A stretch of 64,000 nucleotides of DNA from Albifimbria verrucaria (lineage: Eukaryota > Ascomycota > Sordariomycetes > Hypocreales > Stachybotryaceae): positions 1,054,001-1,118,000 of the forward strand of contig JAHREC010000007.1 of assembly GCA_020081605.1 (NCBI GenBank), in the 5' to 3' direction. Shown here piece by piece: positions 25,377-37,553 of this stretch (positions within the stretch are counted from its first letter, which is position 1; every line of letters begins with the position of its first letter). The translations under genes and the position numbers were made by a program. The notes beneath the pieces are model-generated. The model was given only the letters and a program-made list of their open reading frames with translations, was not told the origin of the DNA and did not search any database.

Positions 25377-25709
25377 AAAGGCGGGCTTCCCATTTCTGAC
25401 CACCTCCTGACCCATGGACATGAGCTCGCCATTAGACCTGTATCTGCATAGTGAAGCCTCCAAGGCACATGCCTAGCCTTCAGGTAGCCTTAGCCTTAGG
25501 TAGGCCAGGGCACCGACCTGGGCCCCTGAGCTAATGTACCTTCGTCCAGTTCTGGCTCATGTAGCTAGCACGGAACCGTTTTTCTCGCTCGCGTCAAGTG
25601 GCCCTTTTTCCCGCTGGGTTACGCAGGCCAAGCTATTTGCTGGCCGGCCCTGATTAACCTCGAAAATCGGGTTAACGTGGTGGCCCTGTGGGTATCGGAC
25701 TGAAGAGTT

Positions 25710-25730
25710 GACGACGACGACGACGACGAC
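25710..25730. repeat. (GAC)7 microsatellite
   Basis: Seven perfect GAC units. The minus strand would encode a run of identical residues in a short frame, but nothing else supports coding. Confidence 0.8.
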
Positions 25731-26257
25731 TGTTTTGTCAGGAGATGATGATGCATCACCAGTGCATCGGTTCCATTTTTGGAAGCTGATCGATGGATGG
25801 AACAAGCAATGAATGCATGCACCGAGCACGGAGTCTGTACCTGAGCCACACCACAGACGGCGACGATATAGGTCGTACAGTGCACAGGTCGGTACCGTAG
25901 GTATCTTTAGGCCTGACCAGAACTGCCAGCCCGTTGAGCTTCCCTTCCGTGGCATCCGCAGCGTGCTTCTGTAAGGTACATCGGCCGGCGCTGTACCTCT
26001 CAACCTGCTACAGTAGCGCCTGAGGTGCATGTTCCTATACTGTCCAGAAACCCACCCTTATCCCCTGCAGCGCACTGAGCCCCTCCCCAGCACGCAGCAA
26101 GCCCAGCCCGGCCCAGCCCATCGAGCTCAGCGACCCCGGTCCTCATTTTGCGGACAGGCGGTCATGGGTACCTTGTTTCATGACGAAAGAGCCACGCCGC
26201 CGGGAGGTAGCGGGTACCTTTCGTCCCTTGAGGCCACCTCCAACTGCTGCTAAGCTC

Positions 26258-26376
26258 TGATTGGACTCGCGCTAGGCCCAGGCTAGAAGAAGTGGTGCGG
26301 GCTGCGGGGCGCTGATTGGGCCAGGCGGCAGAGAAGCTCTGTCGCCTCCTCCCCACCCGCCAGGGAGGGCCAATCA
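26258..26376. promoter_or_regulatory. Cluster of three CCAATCA boxes
   Basis: TGATTGG (CCAATCA on the minus strand) lies at 26258-26264 and 26313-26319, and CCAATCA on the plus strand at 26370-26376. All three match the extended site preferred by the fungal CCAAT-binding (HapB/C/E) complex. The spacings are 55 and 57 bases. They stand directly before the pyrimidine tract that leads into the gene at 27,660, so they probably form its core or proximal promoter. Confidence 0.5.
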
Positions 26377-26392
26377 GGCGCGGGCGTTCTCG

Positions 26393-26635
26393 TCTCTTCC
26401 TCTTTCCCTCTCTCTTTCAGTCTCTCGCCTCTCGCTTTCCCGCTTCCCACTGGCTGCTTGCTTTGGGCTTAGGTTTCTCTCGACTCGCCGACTCTCCTCT
26501 TTTTCCCTCCTCTCCTCCTCTCTCTTCTCGCTCTTCTCTCTCTTTTTTCTCTGTCTGTCCACCACACCGCCCTTCCTTTTCTCTCTTTTGCCTTCTATCT
26601 CGCTTCTTCCTTCCTTCATTCTCGTTTTCTTCGGA
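26393..26635 (+). promoter_or_regulatory. Pyrimidine (CT) tract, core-promoter type
   Basis: About 240 bases that are overwhelmingly C and T on the plus strand. Long CT blocks just upstream of transcription starts are a known mark of strong filamentous-fungal promoters. Transcription probably starts just downstream, giving a leader of about 1 kb to ATG 27660. Confidence 0.5.
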
Positions 26636-27659
26636 ATACATTCCCCATTCAATCCTCGCACGCGAGTCGTTGTCCAGCTTCCCGCCGCCGCCGCCTGGCG
26701 CTTCGTGTCCATCGCGGGCTAATCAAACATCCAACCAACGGCTTCGTCACCAACGGGAGATTCGACCTCCGAGAAAATCACCAACCCCAAAAACAAAGAA
26801 AACTTCAAAAAACAAACGCAAAAAAGAAAGAGAGAACTTCCGAAGAAGAAGATTGCAAAGAGTAGTTGCTTGGAAGGCGCGTCATCCAGAGTTTCGTCCA
26901 TTTTATCGGCTGTACTTTATTCTTTGCTTTCGACACAACCACCATCGTCCACCATCACTAGCATCCAGCATCCATACAATCTTGCCTAATACCGACGCAT
27001 CGACTCTGTTCGACTCAGCCCTCCACCTGGCCGACGACAAGCTTTCACGCTCTCACCACCAGGAAGCTAATCTGCTCAGCACCTCAAGGTCGCCACCTTG
27101 AGACTCACTTTCAGGCGACAGCGTGTCCCGTGAATCATCTGCAGGACAGCACCACCCTGTTGTCATCTTTCGGAGAAAGAGCTGCTCGATTTGCACCTGT
27201 CCTTGCAGCTCAACGCGTTGTTGCTGATCTGGCCTTGCCTGTCATCGCTTCCTGCCCCAACGCCTCGCCATCCGCTCAACTACGCCAAATCCCACAAATC
27301 TACCTCTCATTAATCTTTTTGGCATCATCTCCGTCGCCATAATCTCAGCCTTGGTCGGTCATCCACCACGCGCATTCTTGGATTTTTTTCAACTTGCTTT
27401 CTCTGTCCGTCTGTTCTCGTGCGTCGCGGCACTCGTTGAAACCGACTCATTCGACCTCACGCGTCCCCAGCCTTGGTCGAGTCTTCACTTGTCTGCAACG
27501 CATCGGATCAGCTCATTGCATCCTTCCACGCTTTTATCTCAGATCGACTCTATTCTTCTAATTAATCCACTCCATCCGGCGGTTTTTCATCTTAAACCGT
27601 CCTCCACCACCAACCCTCGACTTCACGTCACCAACTCACAAAGTAGCCCTCTTTGAGAA

Positions 27660-29323
27660 ATGGACGCCGGCGGTCTCGCTCAAATGACTACTTCCAACAA
27701 CTTCGCTTCGCCCAACGGGCTCCCCATTCCCTCGGGAGGTCTGGCCTCTCGCCGTGGCGGCCAGAACATCAAGCCTCTGTCCTTCGACAACATCAAGCAG
27801 GCTTCCAACCCCAACGAGAACGGTGCTACCACTCCCGCACTAGCCGCTCTCACCTGCTTGCCGGCCTGAGAACCGCCCCCAAGTCCGCCACAACTGCCAA
27901 CTTCAACCTCAACTCGCCAACCTCGACTGCCCCCAACCAGCAGTTCACCAGGAACACCATCGCCGGAACCCTGCACGGCAACGCTCAGGAGAACGCCTAC
28001 AATGCCCCCAAGAGTGCCTTCCCCAGTACGGTGTCCAGCAGCAGAACATGCAGACCCAGCACTACACTGTTGATCAGGTCCTGGCTCCTCCCGAGCTCTC
28101 CCTCGACGAGCAGGCCCAGGAGATGGACCCCAACTTCTACGCCCAGCTCGTCGCCACCAACATGTACCTGGCTCAGCAGCAGCAGCGTCTTCAGCAGCAG
28201 CTTAGGAACGTCCAGGCCGCTGCCCAGCAGTTCCAGCAGCTCAACTTGAACAACCCCAGCTCACTCAGCAGCAGATCGCCATCTACGAGCAGCAGCAGCA
28301 GCTCCGCAACATGCAGCAGCAGCTCGGCCTCCAGGCTGCCATGGGCCAGGGACAGCAGGTCTACTACAACCCTATGACCGGCCAGTACTACGTTGACAAC
28401 ATGGCTGCCCAAGCCCAGTCGCCCTACGCCGAGCAGCCCATGTCCCCGTGTTCCCCAACCAGCACCAGCAGCAGTTCCACCAGCAGGTCCAGCAGCCCGG
28501 TGCTCCCCGTGTTCAGGTGTCGCCTCCTCCCGAGAACCAGCCCATCGGCTTCCGCAGCAGCTCGCCTCCTAAGCGCTACGAGTCTCCTAGCGAGGTCGCG
28601 CCCCTGCCTCCCCATCCGCCAATGCTTTCCGCCGAGGCCACAAGAAGGCATCGTCGCTAGCCCCCATCAACAGCGATGTGCCCACCTCCGCTACCAACGG
28701 CGACTTCCCCAAGTCTGCAGGCCCCAAGACCACCTCGTTTAACATTGGCTACGGTCCCGGCCAGGCTCGCGCTGGTGAGCACCCCATTCGCCAGCCCCGC
28801 GGCCCCCTCTCTCGACGAGCTCAAGGCCAAGCCCACCGCCAAGATTGAGGGCAGCAAGAACTTCGCCGCCCGCACTCGTCGATCCGCCGTCACCAACCTC
28901 GTCCGCGCCGGCCTTGTCCGCCGCAAGGGCACTGGTAGCTCTACCGGTAGCATGAGCCCTGTCTCTGAGACCGCCGAGGAGGCTACTTCGCCAATCACCG
29001 ACAACGAGTCCGACTCTGGACGTAGCGGCTCTGGCAGCTTGGCTGGTGAGATGGAGAGCAGCAGCTCAAGGACTTCTGCCAGCGGCAGCTGGGGTGCGAT
29101 CGGTTCCGACCGCCCTAGCTCGCGCCAGAAGGGTCGCAAGAGCATGGAGAGCGTAGGCAGCGTCACCTCCAGCTGCGAGAGCGAGAACAGCTCGTTCGCC
29201 AACGTGTTCAAGAATGGTGCTCTGCGAGCCACCAAGGAGCAGGAGTCGTCCGACAGCCAGCGCAAGGCTCCCCGGCTTGTGCTGACCAGCGTCGAGAAGC
29301 GAAAGACCACCCTGACGATCTAA
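27660..29323 (+). CDS. Gln-rich conserved fungal protein, function unknown; six frame breaks
   Basis: The start ATG 27660 has a good context (GAAATGG). The protein opens with GLPIPSGGLASRRGGQNIKP, then a Ser/Thr/Asn/Pro-rich part. At about residues 150-260 is a Gln-rich stretch, including YLAQQQQRLQQQLRN and YEQQQQLRNMQQQLG, followed by YNPMTGQYYVDN. The C-terminal third contains SKNFAARTRRSAVTNLVRAG, a Ser-rich acidic linker and the ending VLTSVEKRKTTLTI. The reading frame changes at six C runs: 27834-27836, 28021-28024, 28254-28257, 28444-28447, 28610-28613 and 28803-28807. Adding one base at the first five and two at the last gives 556 codons exactly, so it is one gene. No enzyme or membrane motif is visible. 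Disorder and poly-Gln suggest an assembly or RNA/chromatin-associated role, but that is a guess. Confidence 0.8.
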
Positions 29324-30912
29324 ACAGGACGTCGCTCGGCTGGCTGGCTGGCTTTCTCCGCCTTTTGTTTACCATTCATGACTGAACGCGCCCGGACACT
29401 GTGATACGATTGCTCGGACTGGCGGATTTGCATTTTTGCGCAGGGTCTTTTTTATTTCATTTCTTATCTTACATGTACTGGGTAGAAGCATCTTGAATGG
29501 GGCTGCTTCTTGACCCGGCTGTGAGCTTTGGCACCATTTTGCAGTACCAAGAATTATAATTCACTTCGCAGTCTGTCATTCAAAACGTCATTATTCACGC
29601 CACGACTTTGGGGATTTGGAGGTTGACCAAACGGACGATATACCATCGAGCGGGAAAGGAAGAAACCTCGGAAATTGTTGCATGCCCTCAATCCACCTGC
29701 TCCACCACGTCTGCCTGTTTACTTGGTTAAACGGGAGCGTCGGAAGGAGCCTGGCCCGGTGCGATGTGGGGAGCATTTGGTTTTTATACATTCAGTGTAC
29801 ATCTTTTGTTTCTCTCTTGAGTTCTCTCTACCTCTTCTCGAGAAAGGAATCAATTTGAAACAAGAATACGTCTCGCTTGCCGTGCGATCTGTGATCTCTG
29901 GCACTCCCTGGAGGAGGAAATGCCCGGCGGCTTGAGTGCTGAGGAAATTGCAAGGTTGATGACACGGCGGAAAGCGGCTCGTTCTGTTTCTTTTTGAGAA
30001 TTGTCATTCGTTTGGTTTTTTTTACTTTTGGTTTTTACTCGGCAGAGAGGAGAATTGAGAGAGAGACAGATTCGGGGAAGAGTTTTTGTGATAGTTTAGG
30101 TTAAGACATGATAGGCAGATACAAGAAACTTGATTTGCCAAACACAATGCGTTTTCTTCGTGATGACTTGTGGATGAAGTGCCGGCTAGGTGCCGGAGTA
30201 GTCGTTGTGAATCGTTCATCGATGGGCGAGAGGCATGAAAACGATAGTAAAATGCCAGTACAATACTTAATACTCCGGGGTTAAGTCTTTGATTGTAACG
30301 ACCAGTCCATCATTATAACATTCTATTAAACAGCCTAGTAGTCTATATAAACAGGACATGTCTGGAACCACTCCCACGGGTCTCAAGCATATAAAAATGG
30401 TGTATACGAGTCTCCGCCCATCTAGAGCATCCATTTAACAGCAAACCCTTGTCTTACCCCTACTCTCTTCCTACGGGTTAAACTCATCTGTTATATCAAC
30501 TGCCTAGCATTGCAGCTGTAGATTTGAACCTTTCTCTTGGAATTGACTTGAATGGGACTTCTTGTAAGAGCATGCTATACGTATCTAATAAGTAGTATTC
30601 AGATCTACACGTTTATTCGTTGTTGGAATGTTTCGAGTGATTGCTTGAACGAGGGCATAGTCCCGGTTTATGAGTAGCAGAAGACAGGATATACATATAA
30701 AGTTCACGTTTACACCTTTAATGTACTCTCTTCGTTTTGAAGTTTCATGGTCATGGTATTTTTTCTTTTTCTTGTATGGCAAGCTATCGGCCCCCAACTT
30801 CTTCCACCGTGCCCTTCAAGGGCGTCGGGGAAATCTACGTCGTCCGTGTATCATTGTACGTCGTGAGTAACCAGACACCCCAGTCTAGAGCGCCTTTTCT
30901 ATCAGGACCACT
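29324..30912. other. Convergent 3' intergenic region
   Basis: Lies between the 3' ends of the Gln-rich gene and the SepH gene. It begins with a short GGCT repeat (29,336-29,352). From about 30,220 to 30,770 it is clearly AT-rich. No frame is convincing; both 3' untranslated regions should lie here. Confidence 0.5.
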
Positions 30913-33900
30913 TCACGTCTCCCGGCGGTCGTGCGCGCCTCTTGCCCACGGCGGGGCCTTCGACGAGGTACTCCTTCCGTGGCTGCTGCCGGCGCTCGGG
31001 TCGCGCGAGCTGGGCGGCCGGGGCACCGCGCCGGGATACGCCCGGCTGGACACGTTCTCTTTGTTGCTGGCGGTGCTGTCGCTGCGGATTACGGCGGGCA
31101 TTTCGCCACCGCGCGAGGCGCCGACGAAGCTGCTGCTACTGCTACTGCTTGCGCTGCCATGGCCACGGCTGGGCGCGAAGCCGGCGAGGGACGTGCGTGG
31201 GAGGCGGCTCTTGGAGGCGTTAGGCCCAAGAGAGCTTGCGTCGCCGCTGACACGCCGGGGATGCCCGTGGGCCCGTCGCGGCTGCGCGGACGGTAGGCTA
31301 TGGCTTCACGCTCGCGTTCCACAGCGATCGGCCGCCGGGGGCTACTGGCGGCGACTTCGACGTATGCGTTCGAGGCAAGGCTAGCCCTGCTTCTGTGGGT
31401 CGGCGTTTGTGGCATCGACACCGAGTGCTGCAGCCCAGGAGGCGTGTAACTGGTATTGCGCCTGGTTGCCGAGCGCCGGGACGACGTGGAACTGGCCTGC
31501 GACGAGGGCGGGCCGCCACCGCTGACATCGAGTTGTAGTTTGGCCATCATGAGCGCGGCACTCTCGATGTGCGCGCGGACGAGCTCCGAGGCGAGGTTGC
31601 GCACCAGCACGGCCGAATCCGTCTCGGCGAGCGTCTGGATCGAGTCCATGAGCGAGCGCACCTGCGAGCTGTTGAGCGACCGGGTTCCGTCGCCGGTGCC
31701 GAGGCCGGGATCGCATGCGTCCATGATGGTACGCACAAGCCTCAGCAGGTTAAGTCGTACGACGGCCTTCTTGTGTCCCAAGCGCTGTGCAATCCCAGCA
31801 AACATCTCTGGCTTCGCCAGCGATGCCGCCACAGCCGGACTTAAACGTAAGAGCTTCAGCAGCGGCTCCAGCAAGTTGGTATCGAAAGCGTTCAGACGGT
31901 TAGTGCTGAACCCGCTGACGATAGCCCGTGTGAAGCCGCCGTCGACCAGGTGGCTCTCGACGTTTGCTGTCTCCTCCTGCAGCCAGACAAGGATGGCATC
32001 CAGTGCGGTCACTTGCCAGTATTGATCCGTAAGGAGGAAACGTAAAAGTTGAGGCCCTTGTTCTGCCAGAGATACCGCCGTCCCTTGGAGCCCGAGTGCG
32101 CCATGTCACATAGGATCGGCAAGGCGAACTCCTTGGGCGGGCGATCCGTCTGCATGATACGTAGTAGCAGCGGTATAATCCCGCCCACGGCAGCGTCCTC
32201 CTGGCGCTCCTTGCTCAAGCGGCACAGGTTGAACATGGTGTTAAGCACCTGGTTCGAAATCTCTCGAAAGTGCGTCGAGCCCTTCTTCATGCTGTAGCTC
32301 AGCAAATCAATGAGGAACCTCGATGGCATCCGCCGAGTGGAGAGATTCAATCGTAGTAGACAACATGGACAAGTTCTTGATGAACTTGAGCATTGTAATT
32401 TGGTGTATCGGCGTCATCCGCCGTAGGTCTTTGAGCACGCTCTTCAGCACTTGCCGGTCCGCAACCACCTCCTTGACGTAGTTTTCTGCCTGGCTGAACA
32501 GGTAAAAGATGTTGACGATGCGCCCTTCTATGAGCTCACCAAGCTCATCTTCACCCTCTTCGTCCAGGACCCGGTGCAGCACCAGAGCTAGCGGGTATAA
32601 AATCTTGCTTCTCGAGAAGATTCTGCAAAAGTCATTTTTGGGCGTTGGCCCTTGTAGTTCGAACACATTCCAGATGCCGTTGACGCCAATCAAGACTAGG
32701 TCACGAGTGCTGTCGTAGTCCTCGTCGAGGAATTCTACGAGCACGTTCAGACCACCGGCTGAGACAAACATCTGAAGCGTTAGAGTGGATGTCTGGTACA
32801 TTTGACGGACAAAGGCTGCCGCTTCCATGCGGATTTCGTTGGAGTATTGTCGTGCAGCGAATTTGGTTATAATGGGAATGCCACCAACAAAGCACAAGTT
32901 TTCTTGGATTTCGACATCGTCAAGAATAATCTAGTTCTGTCAGTTTCTCAGCTCAACAGCAATCCTAGTGGACATACCGCGTTGACGACCTTGAGCAGCT
33001 GCAGTATCATGTACTGCTTGCTCGTTACTGTGCAAGGCTCCAGGATCTCCAAGATGGGTAACAGTCCGTGAGCACTGATGATGAGGTTCTTCACCTCAGT
33101 ATGTTCCCAAAGCAGACCCAACTGTTCAGTGTTAGCGACTGCGTCCCTGAGTTTTCAGGTCATACTCACAAGTTCTTCCGCAATGTCCGTCAATGCGTCT
33201 TCTCCTTCGTTAGTTTTTAATAGTCGCACCAAGTCTTCCACCTTTTCAGTAAGTCGTGCATATCTGTCTCTCGCGATGTTGGCTTCCAGATCCATCTCAT
33301 CCCAACCAGGATCCATAGAAGCGAATGGGTCGTCCTCATCCTCGTCATCTCCTAGCCATGAGTTGCTCGATATCTTGGATAATAGCATGAGCCCACCATC
33401 TTCTGAGCCCCTTTCGCTTTCCTCCTTTTCGGTGAGTGTCTCGCTCGGGCCAAAAACATCTGAAAAGTCCTCATCGTCGTCCTCGGCAAATTTCTGGATT
33501 TCGATTGACGAGCGCGTCCGTCTCATTGGCCGGTCTGGAAGCACAGACGGCCGTGACACGGCCTTCTTCTTGAAACTGCCGCCACTGGGGCTTGCATTGA
33601 CCGAGGCAGGCTGGTCAGATCAGAAGGATGAAACAGCTGCGGCGTGTCGCCTTGCCGTACGCCCTGAAAGAGACTTAGCAAAGATCTGCCAACGATAATA
33701 AGAAAACACACCTTGAGAACCGCCTGGTTGAGTCTCTGGTCAAATATGTTGTCATTTTCATCAAACAAGTCCGAGTAATCCTCCACACTTTGCTCCCGGT
33801 ACAAGAGATCCGGCCGGGGTGGAAGCTCGAACTTGCTGCCGAAATGAGACTTGGAAGGGATTTGTTCTGGGCTGAACTACCAGCAAGTACAGCCTTGTTG

Positions 33901-35885
33901 GTACTTGATTTGTTCCGTTGATGGGACCTTGTCGGTTCCACTTGTTTTTCGACTTTCTTCGGGATAGGACGGATAGTCTGCTCTTGCAGATCCATGTCGT
34001 GGTAGTGGTTGGGCCCCTTAATGGTTAATAGTTCGCCCTCGAAGAAGTCGTCGTAATTGCTGCTCTCATTACGGCTGTCGTTGACCGACGCAAATGCCTT
34101 TAGTTTGTCGCTTGATAAGAGCCCCCAAAATTGTCCTGAGGTTTTAAGTGAGGAAGCTGCAGCGCACTTGGAGAAATTGCGGTCGCAAAATCATCATCCC
34201 AGTTGTCGTCGTCTGTAAGTCAAGAAGTCAGCCGTGCTCAAGTCTGGGCCACATTGTATTAACTCGAGGGAGGACGCATGAATGCAGCGGAGAAGGGAAA
34301 GGTTTAGGCATGGTCGTGCTCGCAATTCAGTTCTTTGTTGGAGTGGCTTACCATCGAGCTCAGGCGTTCGGAATGCCTCTGCGCCTGGTCTTTGCTTTGC
34401 CAGGCTCAACGGTCCCTTGGCGGGCGTGCCACCGGTGAGTCGAGATGGATGGCCGTTGTTCTCCGAGCCAACAGAGGCACGGAGCGACGTTTCTGAAGAT
34501 TGCAATGCTTTGTTCCATTGTTTGACCTCCTCCACGGCCTCGCTGAAGTTGGCGGGTGGTTTTGATACTGGAGCATCAGCGCGGCGGCATCCTGCGATCC
34601 AGGCGTGCTGAAGGAGCTTGCGAGCAGTAACTCTCAAGTTGGGGTCTTTTGAAAGCATTGCATAAGGAAGTCTCGTGCCGCCTATGAACATGTTAGTTGA
34701 CCAAGATGAACAGTGGAGGAGAAATATCCGTACATGAGAGATGCCTTCAGGCAAAGGAGGGTGGTCATCGTTCACGATGGCGAACAACGCAGGCATGGCC
34801 GCCAAGTTGTGGTAAGGCGGCTTTCCTGACTGCAGCTCAATGACTGTACAGCCAACACTCCAGATATCCGAGGCTGAGCTGGCTCCCGAGAGCTCAATGA
34901 TCTCAGGGGCCATCCAATAGGGGTGCCCACGACCTGAGCCTCCTTGTCTTGCCCGCCAGCCAAGGTGCTCGTGGAGACACCAAAATCAGCAAGCTTGACG
35001 GTGCCGTCTTTTGTGGTGAGGATGTTGGCTCCTTTGATGTCACGGTGAATGACACCCTGGTCGTGAAGATACTCCAAGCCCTGGAGGACTTGGGTCATGT
35101 ACACGCCGACCAGATTTTCGGGAACTTGCCGTATGCCTTGCATATCGAGTGAAGAGAGCCATTCTCACAGTATCTGCGAACGCGTCAGCCCTTTTTTGTT
35201 TCAGTGAGGAGGGGTAAGAGAGGTGCAACATACTCCAGAATGATATTCAGGCAGTCGACAGACTTGACGAAGCCAATGTATTTGACAATATTATCATGCT
35301 GATGTGTGTCAATTCAGCATATCCAAAAAGGTATTTTTCATATGCGACTTACGTGAAGGTTCTTGAGGAGGTCAATCTCGCTCTGCGGCACACCGACATG
35401 TCAGCATTCGTTATCTAGACTTGATAATGGGGCGGGACGCACCTCTATCATTCGAAGCTCGCTCTTGGGCAGGTCGGCCAGCTTGATCTGCTTAACGGCG
35501 ACGGCCTCGCCAGTGCCCCAGTTGAAGGCTTTGTAGACGGAGCCAAAGGCGCCTTTGCCGAGGCACTCTCCAAGTCTCTATAGCTCCTCACGTCAGCACG
35601 GCTAAGATTCTCACGCACACAAAGTCCCACGCAACTGGCAGCCTCCGTCTTGTACTACGGCCACGAGACGGCCGTGCTCATACTTGGAGGAGAGGGGCAG
35701 CATGTTCCGGGCAGGGTGGAGGGAAAACGCACGTAGTCTTTCAGGCCCGGATCCTGCAGGGCAGAGCTCTCGCGCTGCTTCTCCTTGCGGGAGGGCGTGC
35801 CCGGGACGGCGGTGCGCTCGCGCGAGACGACGACGGCGGAGGGCCGGCCATTGGGCTGGTACTGGCGGTCGGCCGGGTGCACCAT
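30913..35885 (-). CDS. sepH: SepH/Cdc7-type septation initiation kinase, nine frame breaks
   Basis: STE-family kinase of the septation initiation network; it couples mitotic exit to septum formation and acts at spindle poles and septa. Exons run from ATG 35885: 35885-35733, 35577-35443, 35382-35353, 35298-35234, 35173-34734, 34681-34352, 34212-33712, 33663-33170, 33121-32978, 32930-30913; most introns are 47-60 nt, three are 52, 139 and 155. Kinase motifs are [40 protein letters not shown] and the APEII block. The C-terminal half is the armadillo-like SepH region ([38 protein letters not shown]) and ends in a disordered tail with SNKENVS. Breaks lie near 35120, 34920, 34647, 34122, 33853, 33601, 32320, 32036 and 31093. 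The corrected length is about 1,440 residues, in the family range. The exact C terminus is uncertain. Confidence 0.9.
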
Positions 35886-37553
35886 GTCTAGATGTTGGAG
35901 GCTAGCACCCTGTCCACCCTGATCCCTGCCTTGGCGATCTAGGAGAGGAGAGAGGTGTTGGTCGTGGCTCGAGCGGCAGCGGGAGGATCAGCAGCAGCAG
36001 CAGGAGGAGCAAGGAGGAATTGGTCGCATCCCTAGCCTCCGAGCTGGGTGTGGGCGGTCATTCGTTCGTTCGCTCGCTTCCGAACTCGAGGGCCGTTCGC
36101 CTGGGCGAGGGATGGTGGGTTGGACGAGAGGCAGAGGCAGGCCAGGAGGGGCCTAACCAAACCAGATGGATGCCAGGGCTGGGCTTGGACGTCGGTCGCA
36201 TTCGACCCGGGGCCGCGTTTCGAGTCGAGAGAGGAAAACGCGGGCGGAGAGAGGGAGAGAAGGAAAGATTCGAGAAGCAAGGGAAATTAGGCGGAGAGAA
36301 TGACGTGAAACGAACGTGCCCTCTTCCCCTTAGCGGTAACGGTTCGACGTCGACTTGTCTTGACTTGACTTGTCTTGTCCTGTCTTGTCTCGTGCAGCGC
36401 TGAGCAGCCTTCACTGCCTACAAAGGCCGGCGCCCTCCACCAAAACCCCCATGTACCATCCCCGTACCGGGCCCACAGCCACCAGGCACCGCAGCCCTAC
36501 AGACCGCCCCTCCACGCCCAGTCTCAGTGGTGCACACGCCCGGCCACAGCGCCAGGGCGGTCCTCAACGCACCTCAGCCAGCCCACCGTCGCCCAGCTGC
36601 AGGTACCTGCCGTGTACTTTTATTTCATTTCATTTATTATTATTATTATTTTTTCCTCTCCCAGAACGACCTCTTCTCTCCCCACAGTCTCACATCTACA
36701 AAACATGTCGACCAACCGCAGTAAATGAACCACGCAAATAAGTCACCATCTCCGCAATGTGTCAGATCTCGTGCCTGGAATAGACCCATCCATCCCTTGA
36801 TGGCCTCATCACGGGTAAACGGAGCATACCGCGGCTAATCTGTCCCGTCCCGTGCTTCTCTTGCACGAGTAGAAGTAATATTACAGCATCTTATATATAT
36901 ATATACCTGACTTACCCCATGGACATCACCACATAATCGACTCCTTTCACGCCCATACCTTTCATGGCTACTCGTCTTACCGGCTAAAGCCCACCCGTCG
37001 TCCCAAGTACACAGGCAAGCCTCGGATACCAACCGCTGTTCCATGTCTTGCAACCCTCGTGGCGTCTTCGTTTCCCGGTTCTCCCTTCACGTACGTAGCA
37101 ACGACTCAAGAGGGCACGCCAAGACTTTACAAAAGGCCTCGGCCAGGAACGCCTTCGTGTCTGGCATCGACTTCATATTGAACTGTTCTGTGGTCCTGCG
37201 ATGTACCTTGCCTGTCAACTCCATTGATAACACAATTCTGCACCTCATGCACATTGGCAACCAAGTCCAAGGCACTCCGTTCCAGCATGAGCCATGCTCG
37301 AGTTTCCTTTCACAAAATGTCAAGGCCGTTCAACTCCTGACCGCGAATAGACACCACCTGCTGCTTGCCGTGTCCTCGCCCGGGCCTGTGCCCAGAAGTA
37401 TACATATGATACAGTTCGTTCCATCATTTGATTATTCCCAACAACCTGCTTCTTCCCAAGTACTCCTCAAAAATTGAAGCCGGCATCAATTCCCGGTGGT
37501 ATCTTCAACATTAATTCTCCTGCTCGCTGCACCATTTTGATCTCGTGCCCACT
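35886..37553. other. Intergenic: SepH promoter and 3' flank of the next gene
   Basis: Positions 35,940-36,400 are upstream of SepH, with a GCA repeat (35,990-36,003), G/A-rich sequence and a TGACT/TGTCT-type repeat near 36,355-36,395. A (TAT)n run is at 36,635-36,650 and a (TA)7 at 36,892-36,905. Frames of 75-145 codons are present but none is supported. Confidence 0.45.

Larger units (their letters stand above)
15923..26250. other. 10.3-kb gene-poor interval
   Basis: No frame in this interval carries recognisable domains, and the longest (about 175 and 138 codons near 19,650 and 22,480) look like chance frames. Base composition changes along it: moderately GC-rich from 16 to 20.1 kb, AT-rich from about 20.16 to 22.35 kb, GC-rich again to 26.2 kb. 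Several microsatellites lie in the right half. It separates the small membrane protein gene from the promoter at 26.25 kb. Confidence 0.5.

Noticed and set aside
26316..27101. 261-codon plus-strand frame upstream of the Gln-rich gene
   Set aside because: It translates the CT tract into Ser/Phe/Leu/Arg repeats and lies in the expected promoter and leader.
27660..29323. Programmed ribosomal frameshifting as an explanation for repeated frame changes
   Set aside because: The same kind of change occurs in almost every gene of the window at ordinary homopolymers without slippery-site or pseudoknot features.
30515..30545. Reverse-strand GGTTCAAATC resembling a tRNA B box
   Set aside because: The flanking five-base stems do not pair, and no A box lies at the right distance.
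30737..31384. 215-codon plus-strand frame antisense to SepH
   Set aside because: The minus strand here reads the conserved SepH C-terminal region; the antisense frame is a shadow of GC-rich codons.
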